64,000 nt of DNA, from positions 186,001 through 250,000 of the forward strand of contig NW_027442244.1 in assembly GCF_048569485.1 (NCBI RefSeq), read 5' to 3'. The DNA is from Anomaloglossus baeobatrachus. Its lineage: Eukaryota; Chordata; Amphibia; Anura; Aromobatidae. Below, in pieces: positions 9,278 through 20,960 of the stretch (position 1 is the stretch's first letter; every line of letters starts with the position of its first letter). Under the pieces are notes generated by a model. It saw only the letters and a list, made by a program, of their open reading frames with translations. It did no database searches and was not told the origin of the DNA. The position numbers and the translations under genes were made by a program.

Positions 9278-10126
9278 TTTTTTTTTTATTTAATGAAGCT
9301 TTCCAAAGCACCGCAAAAATGCATGACCGAAGTCACACCAAAAACAGTGCAAAGGCTAGGATTCGTGTGGACCCCTCCGTGAGAAGAGGATCCCCAAAAA
9401 TCAACCCCGTCCCTCCGAGCCAGAAGGCCACAGCGAGGGTCAGGGATCTTCGGTGCTCCCCCAAGCCGAAGCCTGGTTGAGCCTTGTTGTTGCTCCCAGC
9501 GTCCACCGAGGCATCTTACCCAAGTGGAGTAGGGAGCTACTAGTCGTTGGTTTCGCAGCCGAGACTGCCCGGACCGTCAACCGGTGTTGGTTTCTCAGCC
9601 CAAGGCTGACCGGACCTCCAACCGGGTGTTGGTTTCTCAGCCCAAGGCTGACCGGACCTCCAACCGGGTGTTGGTTTCTCAGCCCAAGGCTAACCGGACC
9701 TCCAACCGGGTGTTGGTTTCTCAGCCAAAGCTGACCCGGACCTCCAACCGGGTGTTGGTTTCTCAGCCCAAAGCTGACCGGACCTCCGACCGGGATTATA
9801 AAAATTTCCCTTCTTAGCCAGAAGGCCGGGATAGGGCAATATGCTTGGAAAGTATGAATAGGCAAGGCGCGGCGTGCGACAGAGTCTGAGGCTTACCAGG
9901 GTCCCAACCTAGCAAGTTCAGACTCCCTCCAGGGTGTCCATTCCTGGGGCACATTGCACCATAACCCCCACACTTACTCAGTCTAATAGCCTCGATCCTG
10001 GTAGGGCCATGGTTTCCTCTAGATGGATATACTATCCTCCCAAAGTACTAACAAGCGCAACCTTCCAGTGTGCATTGCATCATTGTACTAAGGTGGCCGG
10101 AGCCTTAAACCACCTTTTCGAATGAT
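9278..10126 (-). mobile_element. U2-SINE, type 1 (849 bp), reference copy
   Basis: A non-autonomous retroposon in the same orientation as U2. Its RNA-sense 5' end is at 10123, where a terminal hairpin (AAGGTGG with CCACCTT, 10090-10116) is seen. Its 3' end at 9278 is an A tail preceded by TTAAAT. A 3-bp GAT at 10124-10126 repeats target bases. The middle holds five 42-bp repeats (9585-9794) plus one degenerate copy from about 9545. A 12-bp block AGCCAGAAGGCC sits on each side of them (9418-9429, 9816-9827); the second is part of a 17-bp match to U2 nt 10-26. Long open frames across the repeats exist on both strands because 42 is a multiple of three; none has a recognisable domain. I found no clear RNA polymerase III promoter. 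Family not recognised. Confidence 0.85.
9585..9794. repeat. 42-bp minisatellite in U2-SINE (5 copies)
   Basis: The unit begins TGTTGGTTTCTCAGCC and ends CCTCCAACCGGG. Copies differ at a few bases (AAGGCTGACC, AAGGCTAACC, AAAGCTGACC). Other U2-SINE copies carry 3, 4 or 5 units in the same place. Confidence 0.95.
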
Positions 10127-11499
10127 ACTACACTTGATCTTAGCCAAAAGGCCGAGAAGCGATAACCAGAATTGGTTTGGGCCTCGAGTGGCACCCTGGC
10201 CTATGCCGGACACATCTTAGGGAGAGAGAGCGAGAGGGAGACAAACCCACGCCTACAGAAGACATTTTGTCACCCAAGCCAACCCTTGAAAAGGCTGCTT
10301 TGCAGAGCAAAAACAAGAAGAATGGTGCGTTTTGCAGCCGCCGCCCCCCACTGCAATGAATCTGAATAACTCCTCCTTTAGGGCGCAAGCAACTCCCCTC
10401 CCCCTTGCAGTCTTTCCAATTCACGATACAAAAAGACGGACAGGACAGGTTGCCTGACTTTCCGTCACTGCCACCCTTTGCCATCCTTACCCGTAGAAAG
10501 CCCTTTCATCATCCCCAAACCCTAATCTTTTCCCTTTCCTTCCCAGCCCCCAAACCCTGCCCTCTGTACCCTTCTCACCACCCGCATCCCTTCTCCTGTC
10601 ATCCCCCTACCACCCGGGAAAAAAAGAGCTTGCCCCCTCCTTACACTAGCCCACCCTCCCACCCAAAGAACAACTTCTGCTGCGCAGCTTGTTTTCTAGG
10701 CAGCAGCGCTATTGTGATGTCAGCGGGGGCATTGTGACAAGCCGCCAGTGTTCCGTCTCTTCATGTTGTGCACAGTTCAAACGGAAAATACATCAACAGG
10801 CAGACTACAGAAAAGCTTACTATCAAAGGTTAGAGGGGGGCTTTCTCAGAGGGCTTTTTACAGTTTTTCTATTCCCAATTAGCCGTTTAAGTGTACTTAT
10901 TGAAAGTAGTAATTCTTTCATAGGCCGCCCTTTCTTAGTATTTGACGTTCCTTATATTGCGGTATGAGGCTTCGCAGTAGGTTGCAAACATTCATCACCC
11001 ATGACTGTCCCCAATTGAGCTCAGAAGCTCAATGTCTATCATGACCTCTCTTTTAGAATGTCCAAGAGCAAGCAAACTATTCCTCCAGGAGAGGGCGCCA
11101 ACAGACTACTAAAGAGATCATCATTACTCAAAGAAAACCCCAAAAACCAATGCATGATAGGAATAAACAGGTAACTTTCTTTGGAGTGGAAGCGGAGAGA
11201 TCGCACCAGATGCCAATTCTAGATCTTATCACACCTGTGGTCACTGCAGCAGCATCAGCTGAATTCACTTTGTCCAAAAGGGATCTATTCCATTCAATTG
11301 CACATGATCTAGATTAGACTGACAACAAGATACTGCACGGGACATAGCAGAGTTGGTGAAGTTGAGTGGTGATGAGTTTGCTATTTGGATGAATAAAGCA
11401 AGTAAAAAGTGTGTTAGATAAAAATTCATTTCAATTCGCTAATCGGGCTAATATGAATCAGGTGAATCGAGTTCTGCTTTTGGAAACTGGGTTAAGAAG

Positions 11500-12491
11500 G
11501 GGTGCACCGTTCCTGGAGGTACTGCAATACCAGGTCAATGCGTGGAGTGGACAGAGCAAGCTCTTTTTCCATCTCCCTGTTCTAAAAATCCATTTAATAT
11601 ATGGTCCCCAGATAGGGGACGTATCAGATATTAAACTGATAAGAACAGATTTTTGATTTAATGAAGCTTTCCAAAGCACCACAAAAAATGCATGACCGAA
11701 GTCACACCAAAAACAGTGCAAAGGCTAGGATTCGTGTGGACCCCACCGTGAGGAGAGGGTCCCCAAAAATCAACCCTGTCCCTCCGAGCCAGAAGGCCAC
11801 AGCAAGGGTCAGGGATCTTCGGTGCTCCCCCAAGCCGAAGCCTGGTTGAGCCTTGTCGTTGCTCCCAGCGTCCACCCAGGCATTTTACCCAAGTGGAGTA
11901 GAGAGCTACTAGTTGTTGGTTTCGCAGCCGAAACTGCCCGGACCGTCAACCGGTGTTGGTTTCTCAGCCCAAGGCTAACCGGACCTCCAACCGGGTGTTG
12001 GTTTCTCAGCCGAAGCTGACCCAGACCTCCAACCGGGTGTTGGTTTCTCAGCCGAAGCTGACCCGGACCTCCAACCGGGTGTTAGTTTCTCAGCCCAAAG
12101 CTGACCAGACCTCCGACCGGGATTATAAAAATTTCCCTTCCTAGCCAGAAGGCCGGGATAGGGTAATATGCTCAAAAAGTATGAAAAGGCAAGGTACGGT
12201 GTGCTACAGAGCCCAAGGCTTGCCGGGGTCCCAAGCCAGCAAGCTCAGACTCACTCAAGGGTCGTCAGTCCTGGGGCACGTTGTACCATAGCCCCCCATC
12301 CTTACTCAGTCTAATAGCCTCGATCCTGGTAGGGCCATGTTTTCCACTAGATGAATATACTATCCACCCAGAGTACTAGCAAGCGCAACCTTCCAGTGTG
12401 CATTGTATCATTGTACTAAGGTGGCCTGGAGCTTAAACCACCTCTTCGAACAACACTACACTTGATCTTAGCCAAAAGGCCGAGAAGCGAT
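11500..12491 (-). pseudogene. U2 snRNA gene split by U2-SINE (unit 6)
   Basis: U2 nt 1-37 at 12455-12491, nt 38-188 at 11500-11650, with the 804-bp insert between. Confidence 0.93.
11651..12454 (-). mobile_element. U2-SINE, type 2 (804 bp)
   Basis: Four 42-bp repeats (11954-12121). Differs from type 1 throughout, for example GCACCACAAAAAATG, ACCCCACCGTGAGGAGAGGG and GAGTAGAGAGC. The 3' end reads TTAAATCAAAA in RNA sense. At the 5' junction the three bases before U2 nt 37 are AAC on the plus strand rather than GAT, so no target duplication is visible. Confidence 0.83.
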
Positions 12492-13827
12492 AACCAGAAT
12501 TGGTTTGGGCCTCGAGTGGCACCCTGGCCTATGCCGGACACATCTTAGGGAGAGAGAGCGAGAGGGAGACAAACCCACGCCTACAGAAGACATTTTGTCA
12601 CCCAAGCCAACCCTTGAAAAGGCTGCTTTGCAGAGCAAAAACAAGAAGAATGGTGCGTTTTGCAGCCGCCGCCCCCCACTGCAATGAATCTGAATAACTC
12701 CTCCTTTAGGGCGCAAGCAACTCCCCTCCCCCTTGCAGTCTTTCCAATTCACGATACAAAAAGACGGACAGGACAGGTTGCCTGACTTTCCGTCACTGCC
12801 ACCCTTTGCCATCCTTACCCGTAGAAAGCCCTTTCATCATCCCCAAACCCTAATCTTTTCCCTTTCCTTCCCAGCCCCCAAACCCTGCCCTCTGTACCCT
12901 TCTCACCACCCGCATCCCTTCTCCTGTCATCCCCCTACCACCCGGGAAAAAAAGAGCTTGCCCCCTCCTTACACTAGCCCACCCTCCCACCCAAAGAACA
13001 ACTTCTGCTGCGCAGCTTGTTTTCTAGGCAGCAGCGCTATTGTGATGTCAGCGGGGGCATTGTGACAAGCCGCCAGTGTTCCGTCTCTTCATGTTGTGCA
13101 CAGTTCAAACGGAAAATACATCAACAGGCAGACTACAGAAAAGCTTACTATCAAAGGTTAGAGGGGGGCTTTCTCAGAGGGCTTTTTACAGTTTTTCTAT
13201 TCCCAATTAGCCATTTAAGTGTACTTATTGAAAGTAGTAATTCTTTCATAGGCCGCCCTTTCTTAGTATTTGACGTTCCTTATATTGCGGTATGAGGCTT
13301 CGCAGTAGGTTGCAAACATTCATCACCCATGACTGTCCCCAATTGAGCTCAGAAGCTCAATGTCTATCATGACCTCTCTTTTAGAATGTCCAAGAGCAAG
13401 CAAACTATTCCTCCAGGAGAGGGCGCCAACAGACTACTAAAGAGATCATCATTACTCAAAGAAAACCCCAAAAACCAATGCATGATAGGAATAAACAGGT
13501 AACTTTCTTTGGAGTGGAAGCGGAGAGATCGCACCAGATGCCAATTCTAGATCTTATCACACCTGTGGTCACTGCAGCAGCATCAGCTGAATTCACTTTG
13601 TCCAAAAGGGATCTATTCCATTCAATTGCACATGATCTAGATTAGACTGACAACAAGATACTGCACGGGACATAGCAGAGTTGGTGAAGTTGAGTGGTGA
13701 TGAGTTTGCTATTTGGATGAATAAAGCAAGTAAAAAGTGTGTTAGATAAAAATTCATTTCAATTCGCTAATCGGGCTAATATGAATCAGGTGAATCGAGT
13801 TCTGCTTTTGGAAACTGGGTTAAGAAG

Positions 13828-14015
13828 GGGTGCACCGTTCCTGGAGGTACTGCAATACCAGGTCAATGCGTGGAGTGGACAGAGCAAGCTCTTTTTCCAT
13901 CTCCCTGTTCTAAAAATCCATTTAATATATGGTCCCCAGATAGGGGACGTATCAGATATTAAACTGATAAGAACAGATACTACACTTGATCTTAGCCAAA
14001 AGGCCGAGAAGCGAT
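13828..14015 (-). ncRNA. U2 spliceosomal snRNA, unit 7, intact
   Basis: 3' box 13801-13815, candidate PSE 14059-14077. The upstream flank has CACAAGACATT (C variant), shared with units 1, 2, 27 and 29. The spacer to its left has one A for G at about 13213. Confidence 0.95.
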
Positions 14016-15351
14016 AACCAGAATTGGTTTGGGCCTCGAGTGGCACCCTGGCCTATGCCGGACACATCTTAGGGAGAGAGAGCGAGAGGGAGACAAACCC
14101 ACGCCTACACAAGACATTTTGTCACCCAAGCCAACCCTTGAAAAGGCTGCTTTGCAGAGCAAAAACAAGAAGAATGGTGCGTTTTGCAGCCGCCGCCCCC
14201 CACTGCAATGAATCTGAATAACTCCTCCTTTAGGGCGCAAGCAACTCCCCTCCCCCTTGCAGTCTTTCCAATTCACGATACAAAAAGACGGACAGGACAG
14301 GTTGCCTGACTTTCCGTCACTGCCACCCTTTGCCATCCTTACCCGTAGAAAGCCCTTTCATCATCCCCAAACCCTAATCTTTTCCCTTTCCTTCCCAGCC
14401 CCCAAACCCTGCCCTCTGTACCCTTCTCACCACCCGCATCCCTTCTCCTGTCATCCCCCTACCACCCGGGAAAAAAAGAGCTTGCCCCCTCCTTACACTA
14501 GCCCACCCTCCCACCCAAAGAACAACTTCTGCTGCGCAGCTTGTTTTCTAGGCAGCAGCGCTATTGTGATGTCAGCGGGGGCATTGTGACAAGCCGCCAG
14601 TGTTCCGTCTCTTCATGTTGTGCACAGTTCAAACGGAAAATACATCAACAGGCAGACTACAGAAAAGCTTACTATCAAAGGTTAGAGGGGGGCTTTCTCA
14701 GAGGGCTTTTTACAGTTTTTCTATTCCCAATTAGCCGTTTAAGTGTACTTATTGAAAGTAGTAATTCTTTCATAGGCCGCCCTTTCTTAGTATTTGACGT
14801 TCCTTATATTGCGGTATGAGGCTTCGCAGTAGGTTGCAAACATTCATCACCCATGACTGTCCCCAATTGAGCTCAGAAGCTCAATGTCTATCATGACCTC
14901 TCTTTTAGAATGTCCAAGAGCAAGCAAACTATTCCTCCAGGAGAGGGCGCCAACAGACTACTAAAGAGATCATCATTACTCAAAGAAAACCCCAAAAACC
15001 AATGCATGATAGGAATAAACAGGTAACTTTCTTTGGAGTGGAAGCGGAGAGATCGCACCAGATGCCAATTCTAGATCTTATCACACCTGTGGTCACTGCA
15101 GCAGCATCAGCTGAATTCACTTTGTCCAAAAGGGATCTATTCCATTCAATTGCACATGATCTAGATTAGACTGACAACAAGATACTGCACGGGACATAGC
15201 AGAGTTGGTGAAGTTGAGTGGTGATGAGTTTGCTATTTGGATGAATAAAGCAAGTAAAAAGTGTGTTAGATAAAAATTCATTTCAATTCGCTAATCGGGC
15301 TAATATGAATCAGGTGAATCGAGTTCTGCTTTTGGAAACTGGGTTAAGAAG

Positions 15352-15539
15352 GGGTGCACCGTTCCTGGAGGTACTGCAATACCAGGTCAATGCGTGGAGT
15401 GGACAGAGCAAGCTCTTTTTCCATCTCCCTGTTCTAAAAATCCATTTAATATATGGTCCCCAGATAGGGGACGTATCAGATATTAAACTGATAAGAACAG
15501 ATACTACACTTGATCTTAGCCAAAAGGCCGAGAAGCGAT
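15352..15539 (-). ncRNA. U2 spliceosomal snRNA, unit 8, intact
   Basis: 3' box 15325-15339, candidate PSE 15583-15601. No difference from the B-type consensus noticed. Confidence 0.95.
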
Positions 15540-16875
15540 AACCAGAATTGGTTTGGGCCTCGAGTGGCACCCTGGCCTATGCCGGACACATCTTAGGGAG
15601 AGAGAGCGAGAGGGAGACAAACCCACGCCTACAGAAGACATTTTGTCACCCAAGCCAACCCTTGAAAAGGCTGCTTTGCAGAGCAAAAACAAGAAGAATG
15701 GTGCGTTTTGCAGCCGCCGCCCCCCACTGCAATGAATCTGAATAACTCCTCCTTTAGGGCGCAAGCAACTCCCCTCCCCCTTGCAGTCTTTCCAATTCAC
15801 GATACAAAAAGACGGACAGGACAGGTTGCCTGACTTTCCGTCACTGCCACCCTTTGCCATCCTTACCCGTAGAAAGCCCTTTCATCATCCCCAAACCCTA
15901 ATCTTTTCCCTTTCCTTCCCAGCCCCCAAACCCTGCCCTCTGTACCCTTCTCACCACCCGCATCCCTTCTCCTGTCATCCCCCTACCACCCGGGAAAAAA
16001 AGAGCTTGCCCCCTCCTTACACTAGCCCACCCTCCCACCCAAAGAACAACTTCTGCTGCGCAGCTTGTTTTCTAGGCAGCAGCGCTATTGTGATGTCAGC
16101 GGGGGCATTGTGACAAGCCGCCAGTGTTCCGTCTCTTCATGTTGTGCACAGTTCAAACGGAAAATACATCAACAGGCAGACTACAGAAAAGCTTACTATC
16201 AAAGGTTAGAGGGGGGCTTTCTCAGAGGGCTTTTTACAGTTTTTCTATTCCCAATTAGCCGTTTAAGTGTACTTATTGAAAGTAGTAATTCTTTCATAGG
16301 CCGCCCTTTCTTAGTATTTGACGTTCCTTATATTGCGGTATGAGGCTTCGCAGTAGGTTGCAAACATTCATCACCCATGACTGTCCCCAATTGAGCTCAG
16401 AAGCTCAATGTCTATCATGACCTCTCTTTTAGAATGTCCAAGAGCAAGCAAACTATTCCTCCAGGAGAGGGCGCCAACAGACTACTAAAGAGATCATCAT
16501 TACTCAAAGAAAACCCCAAAAACCAATGCATGATAGGAATAAACAGGTAACTTTCTTTGGAGTGGAAGCGGAGAGATCGCACCAGATGCCAATTCTAGAT
16601 CTTATCACACCTGTGGTCACTGCAGCAGCATCAGCTGAATTCACTTTGTCCAAAAGGGATCTATTCCATTCAATTGCACATGATCTAGATTAGACTGACA
16701 ACAAGATACTGCACGGGACATAGCAGAGTTGGTGAAGTTGAGTGGTGATGAGTTTGCTATTTGGATGAATAAAGCAAGTAAAAAGTGTGTTAGATAAAAA
16801 TTCATTTCAATTCGCTAATCGGGCTAATATGAATCAGGTGAATCGAGTTCTGCTTTTGGAAACTGGGTTAAGAAG

Positions 16876-17063
16876 GGGTGCACCGTTCCTGGAGGTACTG
16901 CAATACCAGGTCAATGCGTGGAGTGGACAGAGCAAGCTCTTTTTCCATCTCCCTGTTCTAAAAATCCATTTAATATATGGTCCCCAGATAGGGGACGTAT
17001 CAGATATTAAACTGATAAGAACAGATACTACACTTGATCTTAGCCAAAAGGCCGAGAAGCGAT
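16876..17063 (-). ncRNA. U2 spliceosomal snRNA, unit 9, intact
   Basis: 3' box 16849-16863, candidate PSE 17107-17125. The near-upstream flank has T for G at 17079, between the gene and its PSE. Confidence 0.95.
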
Positions 17064-18399
17064 AACCAGAATTGGTTTGTGCCTCGAGTGGCACCCTGGC
17101 CTATGCCGGACACATCTTAGGGAGAGAGAGCGAGAGGGAGACAAACCCACGCCTACAGAAGACATTTTGTCACCCAAGCCAACCCTTGAAAAGGCTGCTT
17201 TGCAGAGCAAAAACAAGAAGAATGGTGCGTTTTGCAGCCGCCGCCCCCCACTGCAATGAATCTGAATAACTCCTCCTTTAGGGCGCAAGCAACTCCCCTC
17301 CCCCTTGCAGTCTTTCCAATTCACGATACAAAAAGACGGACAGGACAGGTTGCCTGACTTTCCGTCACTGCCACCCTTTGCCATCCTTACCCGTAGAAAG
17401 CCCTTTCATCATCCCCAAACCCTAATCTTTTCCCTTTCCTTCCCAGCCCCCAAACCCTGCCCTCTGTACCCTTCTCACCACCCGCATCCCTTCTCCTGTC
17501 ATCCCCCTACCACCCGGGAAAAAAAGAGCTTGCCCCCTCCTTACACTAGCCCACCCTCCCACCCAAAGAACAACTTCTGCTGCGCAGCTTGTTTTCTAGG
17601 CAGCAGCGCTATTGTGATGTCAGCGGGGGCATTGTGACAAGCCGCCAGTGTTCCGTCTCTTCATGTTGTGCACAGTTCAAACGGAAAATACATCAACAGG
17701 CAGACTACAGAAAAGCTTACTATCAAAGGTTAGAGGGGGACTTTCTCAGAGGGCTTTTTACAGTTTTTCTATTCCCAATTAGCCGTTTAAGTGTACTTAT
17801 TGAAAGTAGTAATTCTTTCATAGGCCGCCCTTTCTTAGTATTTGACGTTCCTTATATTGCGGTATGAGGCTTCGCAGTAGGTTGCAAACATTCATCACCC
17901 ATGACTGTCCCCAATTGAGCTCAGAAGCTCAATGTCTATCATGACCTCTCTTTTAGAATGTCCAAGAGCAAGCAAACTATTCCTCCAGGAGAGGGCGCCA
18001 ACAGACTACTAAAGAGATCATCATTACTCAAAGAAAACCCCAAAAACCAATGCATGATAGGAATAAACAGGTAACTTTCTTTGGAGTGGAAGCGGAGAGA
18101 TCGCACCAGATGCCAATTCTAGATCTTATCACACCTGTGGTCACTGCAGCAGCATCAGCTGAATTCACTTTGTCCAAAAGGGATCTATTCCATTCAATTG
18201 CACATGATCTAGATTAGACTGACAACAAGATACTGCACGGGACATAGCAGAGTTGGTGAAGTTGAGTGGTGATGAGTTTGCTATTTGGATGAATAAAGCA
18301 AGTAAAAAGTGTGTTAGATAAAAATTCATTTCAATTCGCTAATCGGGCTAATATGAATCAGGTGAATCGAGTTCTGCTTTTGGAAACTGGGTTAAGAAG

Positions 18400-19436
18400 G
18401 GGTGCACCGTTCCTGGAGGTACTGCAATACCAGGTCAATGCGTGGAGTGGACAGAGCAAGCTCTTTTTCCATCTCCCTGTTCTAAAAATCCATTTAATAT
18501 ATGGTCCCCAGATAGGGGACGTATCAGATATTAAACTGATAAGAACAGATTTTTTTTTTTATTTAATGAAGCTTTCCAAAGCACCGCAAAAATGCATGAC
18601 CGAAGTCACACCAAAAACAGTGCAAAGGCTAGGATTCGTGTGGACCCCTCCGTGAGAAGAGGATCCCCAAAAATCAACCCCGTCCCTCCGAGCCAGAAGG
18701 CCACAGCGAGGGTCAGGGATCTTCGGTGCTCCCCCAAGCCGAAGCCTGGTTGAGCCTTGTTGTTGCTCCCAGCGTCCACCGAGGCATCTTACCCAAGTGG
18801 AGTAGGGAGCTACTAGTCGTTGGTTTCGCAGCCGAGACTGCCCGGACCGTCAACCGGTGTTGGTTTCTCAGCCCAAGGCTGACCGGACCTCCAACCGGGT
18901 GTTGGTTTCTCAGCCCAAGGCTGACCGGACCTCCAACCGGGTGTTGGTTTCTCAGCCCAAGGCTAACCGGACCTCCAACCGGGTGTTGGTTTCTCAGCCA
19001 AAGCTGACACGGACCTCCAACCGGGTGTTGGTTTCTCAGCCCAAAGCTGACCGGACCTCCGACCGGGATTATAAAAATTTCCCTTCTTAGCCAGAAGGCC
19101 GGGATAGGGCAATATGCTTGGAAAGTATGAATAGGCAAGGCGCGGCGTGCGACAGAGTCTGAGGCTTACCAGGGTCCCAACCTAGCAAGTTCAGACTCCC
19201 TCCAGGGTGTCCATTCCTGGGGCACATTGCACCATAACCCCCACACTTACTCAGTCTAATAGCCTCGATCCTGGTAGGGCCATGGTTTCCTCTAGATGGA
19301 TATACTATCCTCCCAAAGTACTAACAAGCGCAACCTTCCAGTGTGCATTGCATCATTGTACTAAGGTGGCCGGAGCCTTAAACCACCTTTTCGAATGATA
19401 CTACACTTGATCTTAGCCAAAAGGCCGAGAAGCGAT
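18400..19436 (-). pseudogene. U2 snRNA gene split by U2-SINE (unit 10)
   Basis: U2 nt 1-37 at 19400-19436, nt 38-188 at 18400-18550. Confidence 0.93.
18551..19399 (-). mobile_element. U2-SINE, type 1 (849 bp)
   Basis: Nearly identical to the copy at 9278-10126, including the same long T run at its left end and five 42-bp repeats (18858-19067). One repeat has GACACGG where the other copy has GACCCGG. This points to duplication with the surrounding units rather than a fresh insertion. Confidence 0.85.
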
Positions 19437-20772
19437 AACCAGAATTGGTTTGGGCCTCGAGTGGCACCCTGGCCTATGCCGGACACATCTTAGGGAGAGA
19501 GAGCGAGAGGGAGACAAACCCACGCCTACAGAAGACATTTTGTCACCCAAGCCAACCCTTGAAAAGGCTGCTTTGCAGAGCAAAAACAAGAAGAATGGTG
19601 CGTTTTGCAGCCGCCGCCCCCCACTGCAATGAATCTGAATAACTCCTCCTTTAGGGCGCAAGCAACTCCCCTCCCCCTTGCAGTCTTTCCAATTCACGAT
19701 ACAAAAAGACGGACAGGACAGGTTGCCTGACTTTCCGTCACTGCCACCCTTTGCCATCCTTACCCGTAGAAAGCCCTTTCATCATCCCCAAACCCTAATC
19801 TTTTCCCTTTCCTTCCCAGCCCCCAAACCCTGCCCTCTGTACCCTTCTCACCACCCGCATCCCTTCTCCTGTCATCCCCCTACCACCCGGGAAAAAAAGA
19901 GCTTGCCCCCTCCTTACACTAGCCCACCCTCCCACCCAAAGAACAACTTCTGCTGCGCAGCTTGTTTTCTAGGCAGCAGCGCTATTGTGATGTCAGCGGG
20001 GGCATTGTGACAAGCCGCCAGTGTTCCGTCTCTTCATGTTGTGCACAGTTCAAACGGAAAATACATCAACAGGCAGACTACAGAAAAGCTTACTATCAAA
20101 GGTTAGAGGGGGGCTTTCTCAGAGGGCTTTTTACAGTTTTTCTATTCCCAATTAGCCGTTTAAGTGTACTTATTGAAAGTAGTAATTCTTTCATAGGCCG
20201 CCCTTTCTTAGTATTTGACGTTCCTTATATTGCGGTATGAGGCTTCGCAGTAGGTTGCAAACATTCATCACCCATGACTGTCCCCAATTGAGCTCAGAAG
20301 CTCAATGTCTATCATGACCTCTCTTTTAGAATGTCCAAGAGCAAGCAAACTATTCCTCCAGGAGAGGGCGCCAACAGACTACTAAAGAGATCATCATTAC
20401 TCAAAGAAAACCCCAAAAACCAATGCATGATAGGAATAAACAGGTAACTTTCTTTGGAGTGGAAGCGGAGAGATCGCACCAGATGCCAATTCTAGATCTT
20501 ATCACACCTGTGGTCACTGCAGCAGCATCAGCTGAATTCACTTTGTCCAAAAGGGATCTATTCCATTCAATTGTACATGATCTAGATTAGACTGACAACA
20601 AGATACTGCACGGGACATAGCAGAGTTGGTGAAGTTGAGTGGTGATGAGTTTGCTATTTGGATGAATAAAGCAAGTAAAAAGTGTGTTAGATAAAAATTC
20701 ATTTCAATTCGCTAATCGGGCTAATATGAATCAGGTGAATCGAGTTCTGCTTTTGGAAACTGGGTTAAGAAG

Positions 20773-20960
20773 GGGTGCACCGTTCCTGGAGGTACTGCAA
20801 TACCAGGTCAATGCGTGGAGTGGACAGAGCAAGCTCTTTTTCCATCTCCCTGTTCTAAAAATCCATTTAATATATGGTCCCCAGATAGGGGACGTATCAG
20901 ATATTAAACTGATAAGAACAGATACTACACTTGATCTTAGCCAAAAGGCCGAGAAGCGAT
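20773..20960 (-). ncRNA. U2 spliceosomal snRNA, unit 11, intact
   Basis: 3' box 20746-20760, candidate PSE 21004-21022. The downstream spacer has T for C at about 20573. Confidence 0.95.

Larger units (their letters stand above)
9127..10163 (-). pseudogene. U2 snRNA gene split by U2-SINE (unit 5)
   Basis: U2 nt 1-37 lie at 10127-10163 and nt 38-188 at 9127-9277, separated by the U2-SINE. The split is inside GUAGUA, so even a spliced-out product would need exact joining to work. Both halves are otherwise unchanged, and the upstream promoter and downstream 3' box remain. Confidence 0.93.

Noticed and set aside
9440-9865. 141-codon frame with 14-residue repeats across the U2-SINE minisatellite
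   Set aside because: The 42-bp repeat keeps several frames open on both strands at once; no start context, domain or constraint is visible, and repeat number varies.
10040-10072. TTAGTACTTTGGGAGG in U2-SINE RNA sense, resembling part of 5S rRNA
   Set aside because: Only about nine consecutive bases match and the type 2 copies are no closer; too short to claim a 5S-derived head.
10090-10123. Possible HDV-like self-cleaving ribozyme at the 5' end of the U2-SINE
   Set aside because: The 7-bp stem is there, but the 13-nt interior is too short for the nested pairings of that fold.
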